From Burhinus oedicnemus (Eukaryota; Chordata; Aves; Charadriiformes; Burhinidae), in NCBI GenBank assembly GCA_008921705.1, contig VFFE01007649.1:1025548-1089547 (forward strand): 64,000 bases of DNA, read 5' to 3'. The notes below the pieces were generated by a model. That model saw only the letters and a program-made list of their open reading frames with translations, did no database searches and had not been told where the DNA came from. The position numbers and the translations under genes were made by a program. Of the stretch, positions 45,994 to 57,927 are shown piece after piece (position 1 is the first letter of the stretch; each line of letters opens with the position of its first letter).

Positions 45994-46203
45994 TGCTGAG
46001 CATGACGTTATATCGTATGGGACATCCCTTTTGTCATCTGAGGTCAGCTGTCCTGGCTGTGTCTCCTCCCAGCCTCTTGCCCACCCCCAACCTCCTCACT
46101 GGTGGGGCAGAGTGAGTAACAGAAAGGCCGTGATGCTGTGAAATGTCCGCTGCTGTAACTATAACTTACCTCTCCACTATTCAAAACATATCGAAACCAG
46201 GAA

Positions 46204-46610
46204 GAGAAACATAACTGTATAATTTCCAAAGTACAATGATCCAATAATCAGAGTGTATTATGACCCTCCTACTGCAGCTTGGCCTCCTTTGTTCAGTATA
46301 AAATAAAAGCAATCCATGCACACCGCATCCCAAACAGGGAACGGTGTCTCTTCCCTCTATTTAGACTCCACCACCCATAGGTGGGGGTGGTATCTGCTGA
46401 GGTTTTCTGAACCATTTGTTGATCGTTACTAATATTTGTGCCACAGACTCTGACAGCCATACAACCGCCCGCTTTGCACACAGCCAAGGCAGTGGTAAGG
46501 AAAATAAGGGAATATTGTGCCATTTGGCACTCTGGGCAAGGCTTGTCCTGCCGTGTGTGGGGCTCCATCTAGCCTCAGAGATGTCACTGCCTTTCTTCAT
46601 AGCCTCACAT
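46204..46610 (-). other. LTR-flanking block, possible retroviral internal remnant (unproven)
   Basis: This is GC-richer than its surroundings, directly next to the 5' end of the minus-strand LTR, where the 3' end of an internal provirus region would lie if this were a 3' LTR. Two overlapping minus-strand frames (46293-46568, 91 codons, and 46361-46600, 79 codons) are present. The first has a hydrophobic segment (YSLIFLTTALAVC) after a short basic start, as a signal peptide would. I recognise no gag, pol or env motif and see no polypurine tract at the LTR edge, so ordinary flanking DNA is equally possible. Confidence 0.25.
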
Positions 46611-47413
46611 TTTGCTGTACCCCTGTACAGTATGAGCCAAAGTAACGATGTTACATGTATTAAGACTCATATACACAAGCAGGTTACAACCACCTTCATT
46701 GATCCACTCAGGATGCAAGGTACTTTGCTTTTCCTTAGGTCTCATTCACTGAGGGCAAAGCTGAACGACCCGTGGGGTAAATGAGAAATGCTGTTGTTTG
46801 CCTGACACAGAGTGACTTGTGAAACTGTGGGAGCTGCAGCGCACATCTTAGCTCTGAGACAGCAGGCCCTCTACAAAGACAAGACAAAATTAGGGGACAA
46901 ATTAAGAAATAAGACACAAGAGTGTATCTGCACAGTGCAAAGCCCTAAATCTGCTACATTTGAGCTTGTCTTAACACTGACATCTTGAAAAATCTTTTCA
47001 TAATTACATCTATCATGTTTTAACATGAATACCTTCTTTGAATGTTTTGTGGTATTATCTGCTTCCATGGTCTCTCAGGTAGTGTACTTGGTGTCAGCTG
47101 TGGGTTTAAATCTAAACAATAATGATAAATATTGCACATTTCCAGTCTGCAAAACAATAAATGTCAGCTGCACTCAGACTGTAACTCAAGACAATTAACT
47201 GGAAGACAAAAAATTGCTTTTTCTTTCCCCTGCTGCCAGAGCTGTAAACTCTTTGCCAAATTGCCTTTATAAGAATTTAACTTCCCTACTGATTAGTTTG
47301 ACTCACATTAATTTAAAAAATATCTCCACTACAACTTACTAGATTATAAAAATATCCCTTTTCCTAGAATGAAGCCATTGTACTTGTTATTTGATTTTAG
47401 TTTGAAGCGTTTT

Positions 47414-47432
47414 AAAATAAATAAATAAATAA
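47414..47432. repeat. (AAAT)n microsatellite
   Basis: About four and a half AAAT units. Confidence 0.85.
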
Positions 47433-49714
47433 TTCTGAAATCCCACTAGAAATAACATTTCTACTTGATAACCTTCTCATCAAAATCTCCCTCTGGTATC
47501 TTAAGGTAGTTTTTAGGAGGAAGATTTTTTTTTAGCTACAAAACTTATGCTTACAAAGGAAGAAAATGTTCCACTTTACTGAATACAAATCTGAGCTACT
47601 TTTTCTATTTAATTTTAAGACCATATTAGTCTGTTCTGACCATATAGAGAATAGAAAATGTGTTTCCTGGCTGGTCATTTTTTTTGTCTGATGTTTGAAA
47701 TGAGTCATTAACAAATTCAAACAGGCAATGGAATAATGTTTTGTGTGCATCTTTGTATAAAACTAACAATCAGTACTTTGGAACAAACAGAGGAAGGACA
47801 GTGGAGAAAATTCAAACCAAAACCACCTGATAAGGGAGTACAAGACAGAATTAGATGGTGTGAAGAGAAAAAATGATTCAACTTTGTCATTCAAAAGAGG
47901 TGGTAAAGGCACAGATGTACAGCAATGACAGTTTCAGATTGGCGTGCTGAAATCTTTAGAAATCGAGGAGGGAGATCAGCTAAAAGGAGCGGGCTAATTG
48001 GTTTGGACCATAGGCTCAGAGGTGGACTGGTGGCCTTGGCTGGAACTGCAGAGCCAAGCAGAAGGCAGGGGAGGGAAAAGGGGCTGAATGAGTTGGGGAA
48101 AAACTGGAGACCTGATCGGGTCACTGGTTATTTCAGTAATGCAGCATGTGATATCTTTCTGTATTGATATGCTAAATTGGGCAATCTCTTCTTTGTACTA
48201 ATGATGATGTAGTGTTAGCACAGCTGTTCATATTTTTTAGGAATATTTTGCTACTTCTAGAAATAACACAGTAATGTTTTCAAGAGCTTCTCTTTCCTCT
48301 TAAGAGACAATGCAATTGTTTTGTAATATCAAGCTAGGATGTATCTAGGAATAAAGTACAACACATTTTACTGTCCTTTAAAGATAATTTGACTGGCTTC
48401 ATTATGCTGCATTTACTACTTATCAAACCTGACTTGTAAATAGCAGTATACTTCATCAACACCAACAAAGCTTGCATAAATAACAAAGTTATGAGTCTAA
48501 AATGATAATTACCACAATCTAATGAATCACATAAATCATTTATAATGAAGGGAAATAAACAATGACTCCGAAATGAACACATTAATAACTTAGGGTGGTT
48601 TTTTTTTTCAAAAGCAATGAGTAATTTAATTTATATGGTGTGTCCATAGACAGTACAACTGGAATTCTATCACTGAAATAATTAGTAGTTAATCTAAAGG
48701 GATAAACATATCTAGCTGAGTCCAAATTGAAAAATGACTATTAAAATGATCATTAAACTAAGGACATTACTATAAAATTATAGTAAATGACCAATATGGT
48801 TATAAAGAAAATTCAACATCTTGAAGACATCATTTACCAAATATAACATCTCTCAGTCCCCTACCAAGCCCCCCAAAATGATTAAAAAAAAATGTTCCAA
48901 AATGAGAAATGGAACCTATTTAAATATAAATTTGCATGTTGACAAGAGACAATAAAAAAATTAACTGAGATTCTCTTTGTCTACAGTTTCATTTAGGTGT
49001 GTTGGGTGAGTATGACCTGGGTATGGCTCCAGCTGACGCAGGTTTTGGATCAGGACCATTATGTGGTATGACAGTGATTCAGTGCAACATCTGTCTTCCT
49101 CAGTGAGATAAAGAAATGGTAACCAAGCACCTACAACTACAGTAATGATATTGAATAGTTGGTGGATTACATTTCAAATGTTTGTTTTTAATATGTGTAG
49201 AGAAATCAGTTTCATTGTATGTGAAAAGGTGACTGGATTTCCAAACCATTTATGGATATTCAGAAGGAAACACTAAAGTAATAGAACATTTTTAAATAAA
49301 GTATCTTGAAAGATTATAATACGAATACTATACTAAAGTCTCTAAACAATGACTAGTATAGGATTGGTATATTACATGTAATAATTTAGCATATTATTTT
49401 AATTTATAGTGTGATAAAATTATTGTATATGTAGAACACTAAAAAAATCTGTCTTCTCATTCACTCTTGTTTGTTAATATTTATGAATATTTATTATTAG
49501 ATTTATTGTCTCTTTGTCTATTTTAGCTATAAACATTATCAACTTTCTATATTATTTTGGCTTAGTAGCCATTGAAAGATCAGATTTCTTGAAACACTGC
49601 CTGTTACCATTTACTTGAAATCATAAATGGATTCACTACATACCAGTTTAAATTAGATGAATGATCATAATGTGTAACTAAGTAAATCTGTTATGAAAAC
49701 CCACTCAAATATTT

Positions 49715-49729
49715 TATATATATATATAT
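49715..49729. repeat. (TA)n microsatellite
   Basis: Seven TA units preceded by TTTT. Short and probably unstable. Confidence 0.85.
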
Positions 49730-52590
49730 GTTCGTGGTGACTGGTGAGATGTCAAGGAACTCTCTTCACTGAGCAAAATCACAGTTAGGCAGCTTAAGAA
49801 ATTCCAGGGCTCCTGGAGAGCATGAGCAGGTCCATCAGTGCTACTCTAACCTTTCTGTCACTTGAGTCCACACTGAGGGAAATAAGTAAGAGATTATAGG
49901 CAACACTCAGCAGCTTAGACAGTGAAGAGATCTGGAGTAACTGAGCAAATCCCATAGAAATGCATTACACTGTCACTAGTCCAGTTGAAACAAGGCTGAT
50001 TTTGTGAGCTTCCACTGCAGTAATGACCACCTTGTCTTCTGCTCTCCAGCTCCAGCCACCCAGCCACCACCTGCCAGCCTTCTCTCTTGCTCAGGACAAA
50101 GTTAATCAAGGTTTTCACTGGGTATAGGATGTTGTTGGTGCTTTATTTTGCTTTTTCTTCACCTACGTCAGCTCTTTTGTCAGAAACAGCAAGAATACTC
50201 TTAGATGTTATATAAAGATAAGTGTAAGAAGCATACAAAGTATTGAATTGCTTTTGCATTTTTTTTAAGGCATTTAGATGCTAGGTTCATGGTTTTAATG
50301 TAAAAATATAAAATAGAGGATGCTTTTCTTTTTCCTTTTCCCCCCTCCAGCACTGGAGCAAACTCCTTTGTAATAAACAGGAGAACAGAGATCTGGAATA
50401 AAGATCTCAGCTTACAGGGTAACTGAGCCTCTATGTTTCAGTACCCAGTAAGTGTCAACTGATAAATTAAAATTGGCAGAGAATGATTGGCAACGTGTCC
50501 AAACAATTTACACAAGACAACGGGGCATACCATTGTCTCTAAAATTCTTATGACTGCCAGATATCATTCAGGTTTGTACTTGATAACTCATGGAGAACAT
50601 TATGTTTTTTCTGTTCAGTAAGATAATAGGAATTTGTAACTCTACACTCACAATTACCAGCATTAAAAGTAATAATGATCTTTGAATTCTGTGTAAGCTA
50701 TTTTTGATATCAAGTAGGCTAATGAAAGCTGACTGTCATTTCTAATACACAGTATTTCTCACAATAAATGTAAACATGATGGTGAAAATTTGATTAAGAT
50801 AAAAACTTATCATGTAATCAGTTATCTCAGTATAAAAACATTTCAAAATAAAATGAACCTTTATTAAAAATACCTCAGAATGGCTTAACTGGGTGCAAAT
50901 AGGCTTTTTGTGAAACTTCCAAGGACAAAGCTTATTTTCACCCTAATGAGTAAGGCATATTTTATTTTAATATTACCTCTACAGTTCGGTCTAAAGGTCT
51001 GTCCTTATTTCTTCTCAAATAACTCCTTTTTGGAGAAATCGGTGTTGCCTCTAAATCCCGGGGCCTGATCAAACATCACATTTTTTTAGTTCATTCTCAT
51101 CATTCAGATTGGTGGCCAGTGTACTATGATTCAGTCATACTTTTTCTTATGAAGTTCTATTACAGTATCCAATAGATGAAATGTCCTAAAAATAAATTTT
51201 CCTTAATTTGTGACATACCATTTTAAAATCTATATAAATTGTTCAGTAGCAAAAAGGTTGGTGTCTGATGTAGCCATCTAGCTGTCATGCCACCATAAAT
51301 ACATCTTTATTGTTATATTAATCACTTTTAAAGGCTTCTGTGCTTTAAAGAACACACATTATCTTTGTACTATATATTGCGGGGAGAGACAATGTCACAA
51401 AAATTGTTCATAGGAATAAGAGGTACAATAGCTTATTTTTGCACTTTCGATGCCTTTAGAAATTACAGACATCTCAGAGTTTCAGTTATATGAGGACCAG
51501 ATGGCTCTGCTTTGGGATAGTAAGAAATATGATCCCAACACAGCATTCAGCAGATGTCTAGACAGCAGCTCCAGCTGACCAGACAGGTTTGCTCTTCCTG
51601 GCCAAAGCCAGGACTGGTGCAAGGACAAGGGAATAAGCCACAAGCAGTATGGCTACTGAACACAGAGAAAACTGTTTAAAGACTTAAGGCAAACAAACAA
51701 AGAAAATCCAAACCTACTTGTGATTTTCTCTTTTTGGAGAAGAAAGGAAAACATAGGAAAATGGTGTAGGGAAAGAAATAATTGGATTTTCTTTCTTAAT
51801 AAGAGAGAAAAAAAATCTTTTTTTCTCATGCAGGTGCTTATTTCGTGGTCACCTACAGTAACTGAATTTGATAACTACAACTGTTGCTTTAATGAAAAGC
51901 ATATTGTCTATATCCAAATAATATTCTGACTAGGTCTTCAGCAGCCCTAGATCAGCATAAGTCTGTTGAGCCAAATAGCATTTTTGAATTTTAAACTATT
52001 TAGGGATCAGCTGACACCACTTATATTTCATTTCTGATTGGTTGTTGTTACATAACCATGAAAAATAGACAGATTACACTTTCATTTCTGTGACTGACAT
52101 TATAAAGGACATCAGAACCTAAATAACATAACAGCTGGAACACTGTAGAGGCATTAAAGAAAAAAAAAAGGGGGAGATTTTGCAATCAAAACAAGACTAA
52201 AACCCAAGACATTTGGTTTTACTCATAATCTTCTTGCATATTCTCTTTGTAACTCTGAGCAAGTTGCTCCTTTCCTCTCCGTTTCAGTTCCCTTTACTGC
52301 TGGATATTTAACAGCTAGGATGACGGCAAAATTAAGTTCATTTGGGTCTACATCTGCTTCTCCCTTCCAAAGTCCAGTGATGTCTCATGAAAGCCTTGGA
52401 GACTCATCAGGCTCCTGTTGCTCTGTGCTTTGTATCATGATTTTCATGGAAAGTGCATCTTCCAGGGGAAACTCGGGAAGTACTGGTCTAAATAAGCAGA
52501 GGAACTGAAGCCTGCAGATGGTCTAGATTCAGGTCAAAATGCTTTGAGAATTTTGATTGGAAATATGAAGAGGAGATTATTTTAACTATG

Positions 52591-52600
52591 CCCCCCCCCC
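52591..52600. repeat. C10 homopolymer
   Basis: Ten C residues in an otherwise AT-rich region. A likely sequencing-error and slippage site. Confidence 0.9.
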
Positions 52601-55600
52601 ATTCAAAATGCAAGTTGTTTTTGCTGACAGGGAGTCTAATATTGTTCTTTCTGTTCTCTGTGCAGAAATAACAACACAAAGCGTCTCTGCAGCAGACCTT
52701 ATTTTGCTTGCAATCCTACTAAAAATCCAGTGGTGAAAGAATCATGGATAATAAACCATTTTCTTGACCTTATTGTTGGTCCTTTCAGAACAGTCTGAAG
52801 TTTTTTGGCAATGTCTGTACAAAATGATTCAATTTCTATTTGTTGTCTTTGAACTTCAGTTTCTTTTGTAAAAGTTTGCCATCATTTGTTATTACTAAGC
52901 TCTTATTTGTACATTTTCTTTTTTGGAAGAAAAATTAAAACCTTGGGATCTGTATTTTGCAACTAAATTGCCTTATGAGGAGGGATCATTCCAGTCAGAC
53001 TCGTTTCAGCCTCCTAAGCCATCTGTGGTTAGTGGTATTACATACACAGGATTTGAAACTCTTCTCTCATGCATAGACACATATTACATCAGCATGATTG
53101 ATTCCTAAATTTGAAGTAATATCCCACCCTGACAGTTTACACCAGCAAGTTCGGAAGTTTTTAGATACTCTAATTGGAGTGATTGAACCATGGGCGTAAA
53201 TCCAAAAAAAAATGACACCTTTCTGAATAGATGTCAGTCTTAGCAAATATGTTTATAAACCATATCTTACATAGAATTGATTGTTTCTTCATATTTTTAG
53301 TGTGCTTAATATTTAGTATTCACAAGCACCTCTAAATGTATTTACCTATGTATATGCATTGTGATGCAACTATCATCTTCTGATTTTATCTGTTTAAAGA
53401 CTCCCATTGACCTGAGTGAACTTTTGAGCCATACATAAACTGTAAGGACTGAGATGGCAAATATCAAAAAGGATTGTAAGTCAGTCACAACAAAAATATT
53501 ATTTATGCATACAAAACATTACACCAACAATCTTTATAATGTCTTTTCAAGGCCTGTGGAATCAAATTTGTGCGGGCAGGGGGCAAGCATCATAGATATA
53601 TTCACACTCCCTGTGTGGACTTGGGTTTTTCACTTTTCTGGTAGATAGATAACTTTCCTGTCACTGTCTTTAGATCCCATTTTGATTGCTGTGATCCCAC
53701 CATTCCTTCCATTCTTTTTTTTCTTTCTCCCACTGTCCCTGGCCAACAGAAAATGAGATGGGCAGTTGTCCCATTTACTACAATACCAGTATTACCCCAA
53801 AGTAGAAGCCTGATAATACCCTAAAAGAAAACTGCAGATCTTGGATCATTTGAAAGATTGAGCATGCTTGGTAGGGGAAAAAAAGAAAAAATTGAGGCAG
53901 TGGTTTATTTATGAAAATTTGGGTTCTGACTTTCACAGTAAAAGATATAACAAAGAGATGCTTGCTCAATAACCCTTCCTATTTTTTCCTGACAGCAAAA
54001 CTGAGGCAAAAATTAGAACATAAAGAAATCAATGTTGATTTAACCCAGTGTTCCCTTAAGGAGCTTAAGATTGGGAGACAGATAAACAGTAAAAGAGGAC
54101 AAGAGCATATCTCAAATTATCACTTGCCTTTCAAACAATGTTTTTCCTTATTTGCTCACATTTATAACCAATTTTATCTTTGTTATTATCCCTGTCTTCT
54201 CATATGGACTGGAAAAATCACCAGTGAATTAATAAAAGTGAGAGAAAAATTTCCAAGCAGGAAACAATTCACGCAATTTAAATCCTAAGGCAGTGGGTTG
54301 CAGAATCACTGGTAATCACAGATTTTGTTAGAACAATTTATTCTACATAAGCTCCCGAAAGAATGAAGAAGGAACCATCTTTCAAGTTAATATGTAACAC
54401 TGAGAATATATTAAATCCTTAATCTTCTCTTTTCAATAATAAAAAGGTTCTGCTCAATTTAATTGTTTCCTCCCCTGTATAGGGGATCCCTGTAACATAT
54501 AAAAAGCAATTGAGACTTCACTGGATTTTGATCCGTTCTTTGGAAAATTTGTATGTTGCTATACAGTACTTCTGTGTGGCTGAAATCATCTGTAGGAGGA
54601 GAGGTAAGGTCAGGTGTTGGATTCACCACTGTAGGTGGACACCCACACTCGTATGGCAGCATGGCTTCAGCACATGCAGAGCTCTTAAGGGGCAGGCAGT
54701 GTGTAGTGACAAGGGTATGAGAGACCTGTTGTGAAAGGCTGGGTTGCCTATATGTTGCGGATGTATCAAGGACCACAAGCAGAAGCTGCAGCTGAGACAC
54801 TGAGGGCATGGTGGAACAGCAATGAGAGGTGTGCTGGAGTTACTGGCCTCCCCACCATTTAGTGACCATGTGACTTACGATTTAATAATTTGAAGTTAAA
54901 ATTAAACAGGAAGAAATAAGAAATAAGTTCATTGTGATAGCTAGTAGTAATTAAACACACGTCTAAAGTTACGTGCCACTTAGTTCAAGAGTTCTGTTTT
55001 GGCACAAAGTGGCTTAGAAGCAGTCGAAAAGGACTAGATTAAACCTCGGTTGCTGCCAGACAATTTTGCTAATCTATGCAGCCAATATATTAACTGCATG
55101 TGCATAAACTTAGTGAATATTAAGTAATTTAATTTCTTAACAAATATCTTTTCAAACCTCATCTTCTTTCAGTCACTAGGACTTGTATTTCATTTTTTTT
55201 TCTTTATTAGGGTGTGATTTGACAGATCTTTACAATAAACTCAAGTCTTATGTTGCTTACAAAATTATGAGATACAATTTTATAGTAATTTTAAAAAGTA
55301 CGTCCCCATTTCAAAGCCTTCCAGTAAGATTACTCTGGATGCCGACAGGATGTTTGTATTTTCTTTAAATTCAATCCTGATGGGAAAAACTCTGTAAAGG
55401 TAGCAAAGATTTTTCATCTCAGCTGCAAGGCCAGGAATAGCAGAATTTTGATGTCTGGCTAAGGTCTGTTTGCAGTTCAGCAAGAAGCACTAGATCATTT
55501 CAGCAAGATTCACCTTGTTATAAATTGCAGCTAATTGCCATCTTCCAGCATTTTGTGACCCTCAGGTGTAAGTGATGTGAGACGTCAATAAACTGTATGT

Positions 55601-57543
55601 ATCACTTGCCCTTTTGCCAGGTAATGCCACAAGAGTAAAACATACTGTCCTAGAATGGGGAATGTTTCTCCAGCCCTGTTAAGCAGTGGGCTTTTTTTCT
55701 GGGTAGAGTGATACTCTTTACAAACACCGTTCCTGGAAGGCTCAGCAAAGATGCATGTAGATGTCAACTGTTAGCATACATTTTACCACTTTATTGTTCA
55801 CTGGAGCATAAAAGATCTAACAGGATGGAAATGATCATCCCTGTAGATAGGAATTGATCAGAAAAATTCACAACTTGAGGCCTGCTGGTGCGGAATTACT
55901 GTACGATGTCATTGACTTGAAACCAAGTGAGTTTTGCTATAAATGAGCAAGGGAAGAAATATTGGGCTTTGTGAGAGTTAAATTGCATTGCATGGTGGTA
56001 GTCAACCTGTCAGTAAATGAGATTAAAGCAATTCTTATTGTATAGATCTGTCCAGAAACATAATCTAAGAGAAAATGTTTAGATGAAAACTACAAAAACT
56101 GCAGTTAAACTGTAAATCTAATCAGCATCGATTGGCTGAAGCTTTAGGTTTTGTGTACTGATTTCTTTTTTTTAATAAGTCTTACAGTAGGATTTGGAGG
56201 GAGCAAAAACACAATCATCATTGATTTTTCTTTTTAATCTAGAGCCTACAAATATTTACAGAATTATGATTCTTTTCTTTTTTTGCTCTGTTTCTAATTA
56301 TTTCCTTTCAAAACCTTCTTCAGTGTCACCATCCACATGTACTAACCTTTTATAGTCTTCACAATACCAATATTGTCAGATTTCTGTTTTAATTACACTA
56401 ATATTAGGCCAACACTTTTGTCATAAAGTAATTATTTTTCAGAAATATTAATTACAACATTGAAATTTGACATTAATAAGACAAAGTATTGCATCGTTTA
56501 TAATGACTTGTGAAGTGGGTTTGTCTGTAAAATAACACTGAGGTTGTAGAAAGTTTTCAGTAGTAGAATTGTGCTTTATGGATTTTTAAATCATTGTTCT
56601 CAGTTTGTCTACATGGATATATCACATAGTTTAATGATACTTTATTCCAGTATTATACCTCCAAGTTGCAAATTCAGTCTACAAAAAATCAAAAAGTATC
56701 CAGAATTACCAATGACCCTTCAACATTAAATTGCTCTCCTGCAGCTGAGCCAAACAAAAGAACATATTACATGATTTTCTTCCATGTTATAAAGAATAAT
56801 GTTAATTTTTTTCTTCCTTTATTCATTCTGCCTGCTGCATGTGCACATAAGTGTAAATTAAGATTAGAATAAAATACAGAGTTGACTGCTGTGAAATATT
56901 GAGCTGTGTTGTTGGCTTTAGAGGAAAGTACAGCACATTAGTCTTTACAGCATAACTGAATATATAGACATTTGACATATTTGCTCCAAAAAGCAATGTG
57001 ACTGAAAAAGAGAGATGTGCATCTGCCAAATCAGTGAGCTAGGTTTAGCTTGCATCTTCCAGTGTTGGCTGGGGAGTAGTCTGAAATGGCAGACTAACAC
57101 AGAGACAGAAATAGAGTGCTGCATGGTACTATGAGATGGGCTGACAGAGAATTGATCATCTTGATACAAGCCAGAAACAACAGTGTTTTATGCGCCAAAA
57201 AAAATCTAATAAGGAGGGACCAATGTCTGCCATAAATTACAGCAGATTCAGGAACAGTTTGTCAAAGAAAATATCCAGAAGGAGCTGGGTCTTCCAGATG
57301 CTGAGAACGTAATTGCCACTATCCTACTCTTTACAGGCATTTCTTTTGGGTACTGCCTAGCTTGGCCCTTCTGAAAATCATAAAGCATTATTTGGACCCT
57401 AGACTTTATTGTTTTATTCCAAGCATCACTAGACCTCAGAGGCAGTTTATACAACGTCTGTGAATAACGTATTTCTAATTGGTGGCAGATCTCTTGTAAA
57501 GACTATTGAAAGTTAAGGTGAAATTAAAATTGTAATTGCAATT

Positions 57544-57927
57544 TGTGACAGAGGAATGGTCTGGCATGGAGGACAAGCAGGCCCAGCTGCAGAATGGGTT
57601 AAACTGTCTGGAAGCATGCTTATGCCATGAAACAGAGACAGAAGGACTCCATGTAAGGAATGGAACGTTCCCTTGCTGATGAGATAAGAAAGAGCTGCAG
57701 CAATGTCTTGTAAGAATCATGCAGAGCAAGTGCTCAGGGGCTACCTTTAGTCAGCAGAACTGGCTCTGGGGTGCCCAATGCCTACGCTCGTATAATTGGT
57801 GTGGATGCAAGTGTATATAAGGGATTGGCTTGTGCTGCATCTTTACAGACTCCTTGTGGAACAACTTATGGCAGTAACAGTCTATCCAAAGCATTACTCA
57901 TTAAATCTCTTCATATTTAAGCACAAA
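57544..57927 (+). mobile_element. Candidate solo LTR
   Basis: The segment starts TGTGACAGAGGAATGG and can be closed at TTTAAGCACA, giving TG...CA ends about 384 bp apart. Inside, in the right order and spacing, are a TATA box (TATATAAG at 57814-57821) and an ATTAAA polyadenylation signal (57900-57905) near the 3' end. It is GC-richer than its flanks. No matching target-site duplication was found and I do not recognise the family. A promoter-like single-copy sequence cannot be excluded. Confidence 0.42.
57814..57821 (+). promoter_or_regulatory. TATA box of the candidate 57.5-kb LTR
   Basis: GTATATAAGGG is a strong TATA-box match with a G-rich 3' flank. A start site would be expected around 57843-57850, just before CTTTACAGACTCC. 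Confidence 0.45.

Larger units (their letters stand above)
45682..46203 (-). mobile_element. Solo LTR of an avian endogenous retrovirus (ERVL/ERVK-type)
   Basis: On the minus strand the element begins TCCTGGTTTCGATATG (an eroded TGTCCTGGTTTC start) at about 46203. It ends GGGGTTAGCCCACAAC at about 45682. On the plus strand, TGTGGGCTAACCCC, GCTAAGCACCACTTGGTCACTC and CTGTCCTGGCTGTGTC with CTCCTCCCAGCCTCTTGC are words I recognise from a common neoavian LTR family. ATAAAAG on the minus strand at 45993-45987 serves as a TATA box. AATAAA at 45859-45854 (minus) is the polyadenylation signal. Length is about 520 bp. No clear target-site duplication remains. The exact family name is not claimed. Confidence 0.75.
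46611..57543. other. AT-rich unique sequence, no gene recognised
   Basis: A long stretch without recognised gene, RNA or element. Contents include an (AAAT)n tract at 47.41 kb, a GC-richer patch at 47.90-48.12 kb, a (TA)n tract at 49.71 kb, a C10 run at 52.59 kb, and a GC-richer patch at 54.58-54.85 kb. The 125-codon frame at 53911-54288 and the 116-codon minus frame at 54459-54809 have no recognisable domain and are probably chance. Confidence 0.5.

Noticed and set aside
46327..46345. CCCAAACAGGGAAC, resembling a lysine-tRNA primer-binding site
   Set aside because: Only about two thirds of positions match, and the orientation conflicts with the neighbouring minus-strand LTR.
53911..54288. 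125-codon plus-strand open frame
   Set aside because: The residues do not resemble a known family. A faint MIR-like wording (AAACTGAGGCA near 54000, TTATTATCCC near 54184) was seen but is too short and in the wrong order to call.
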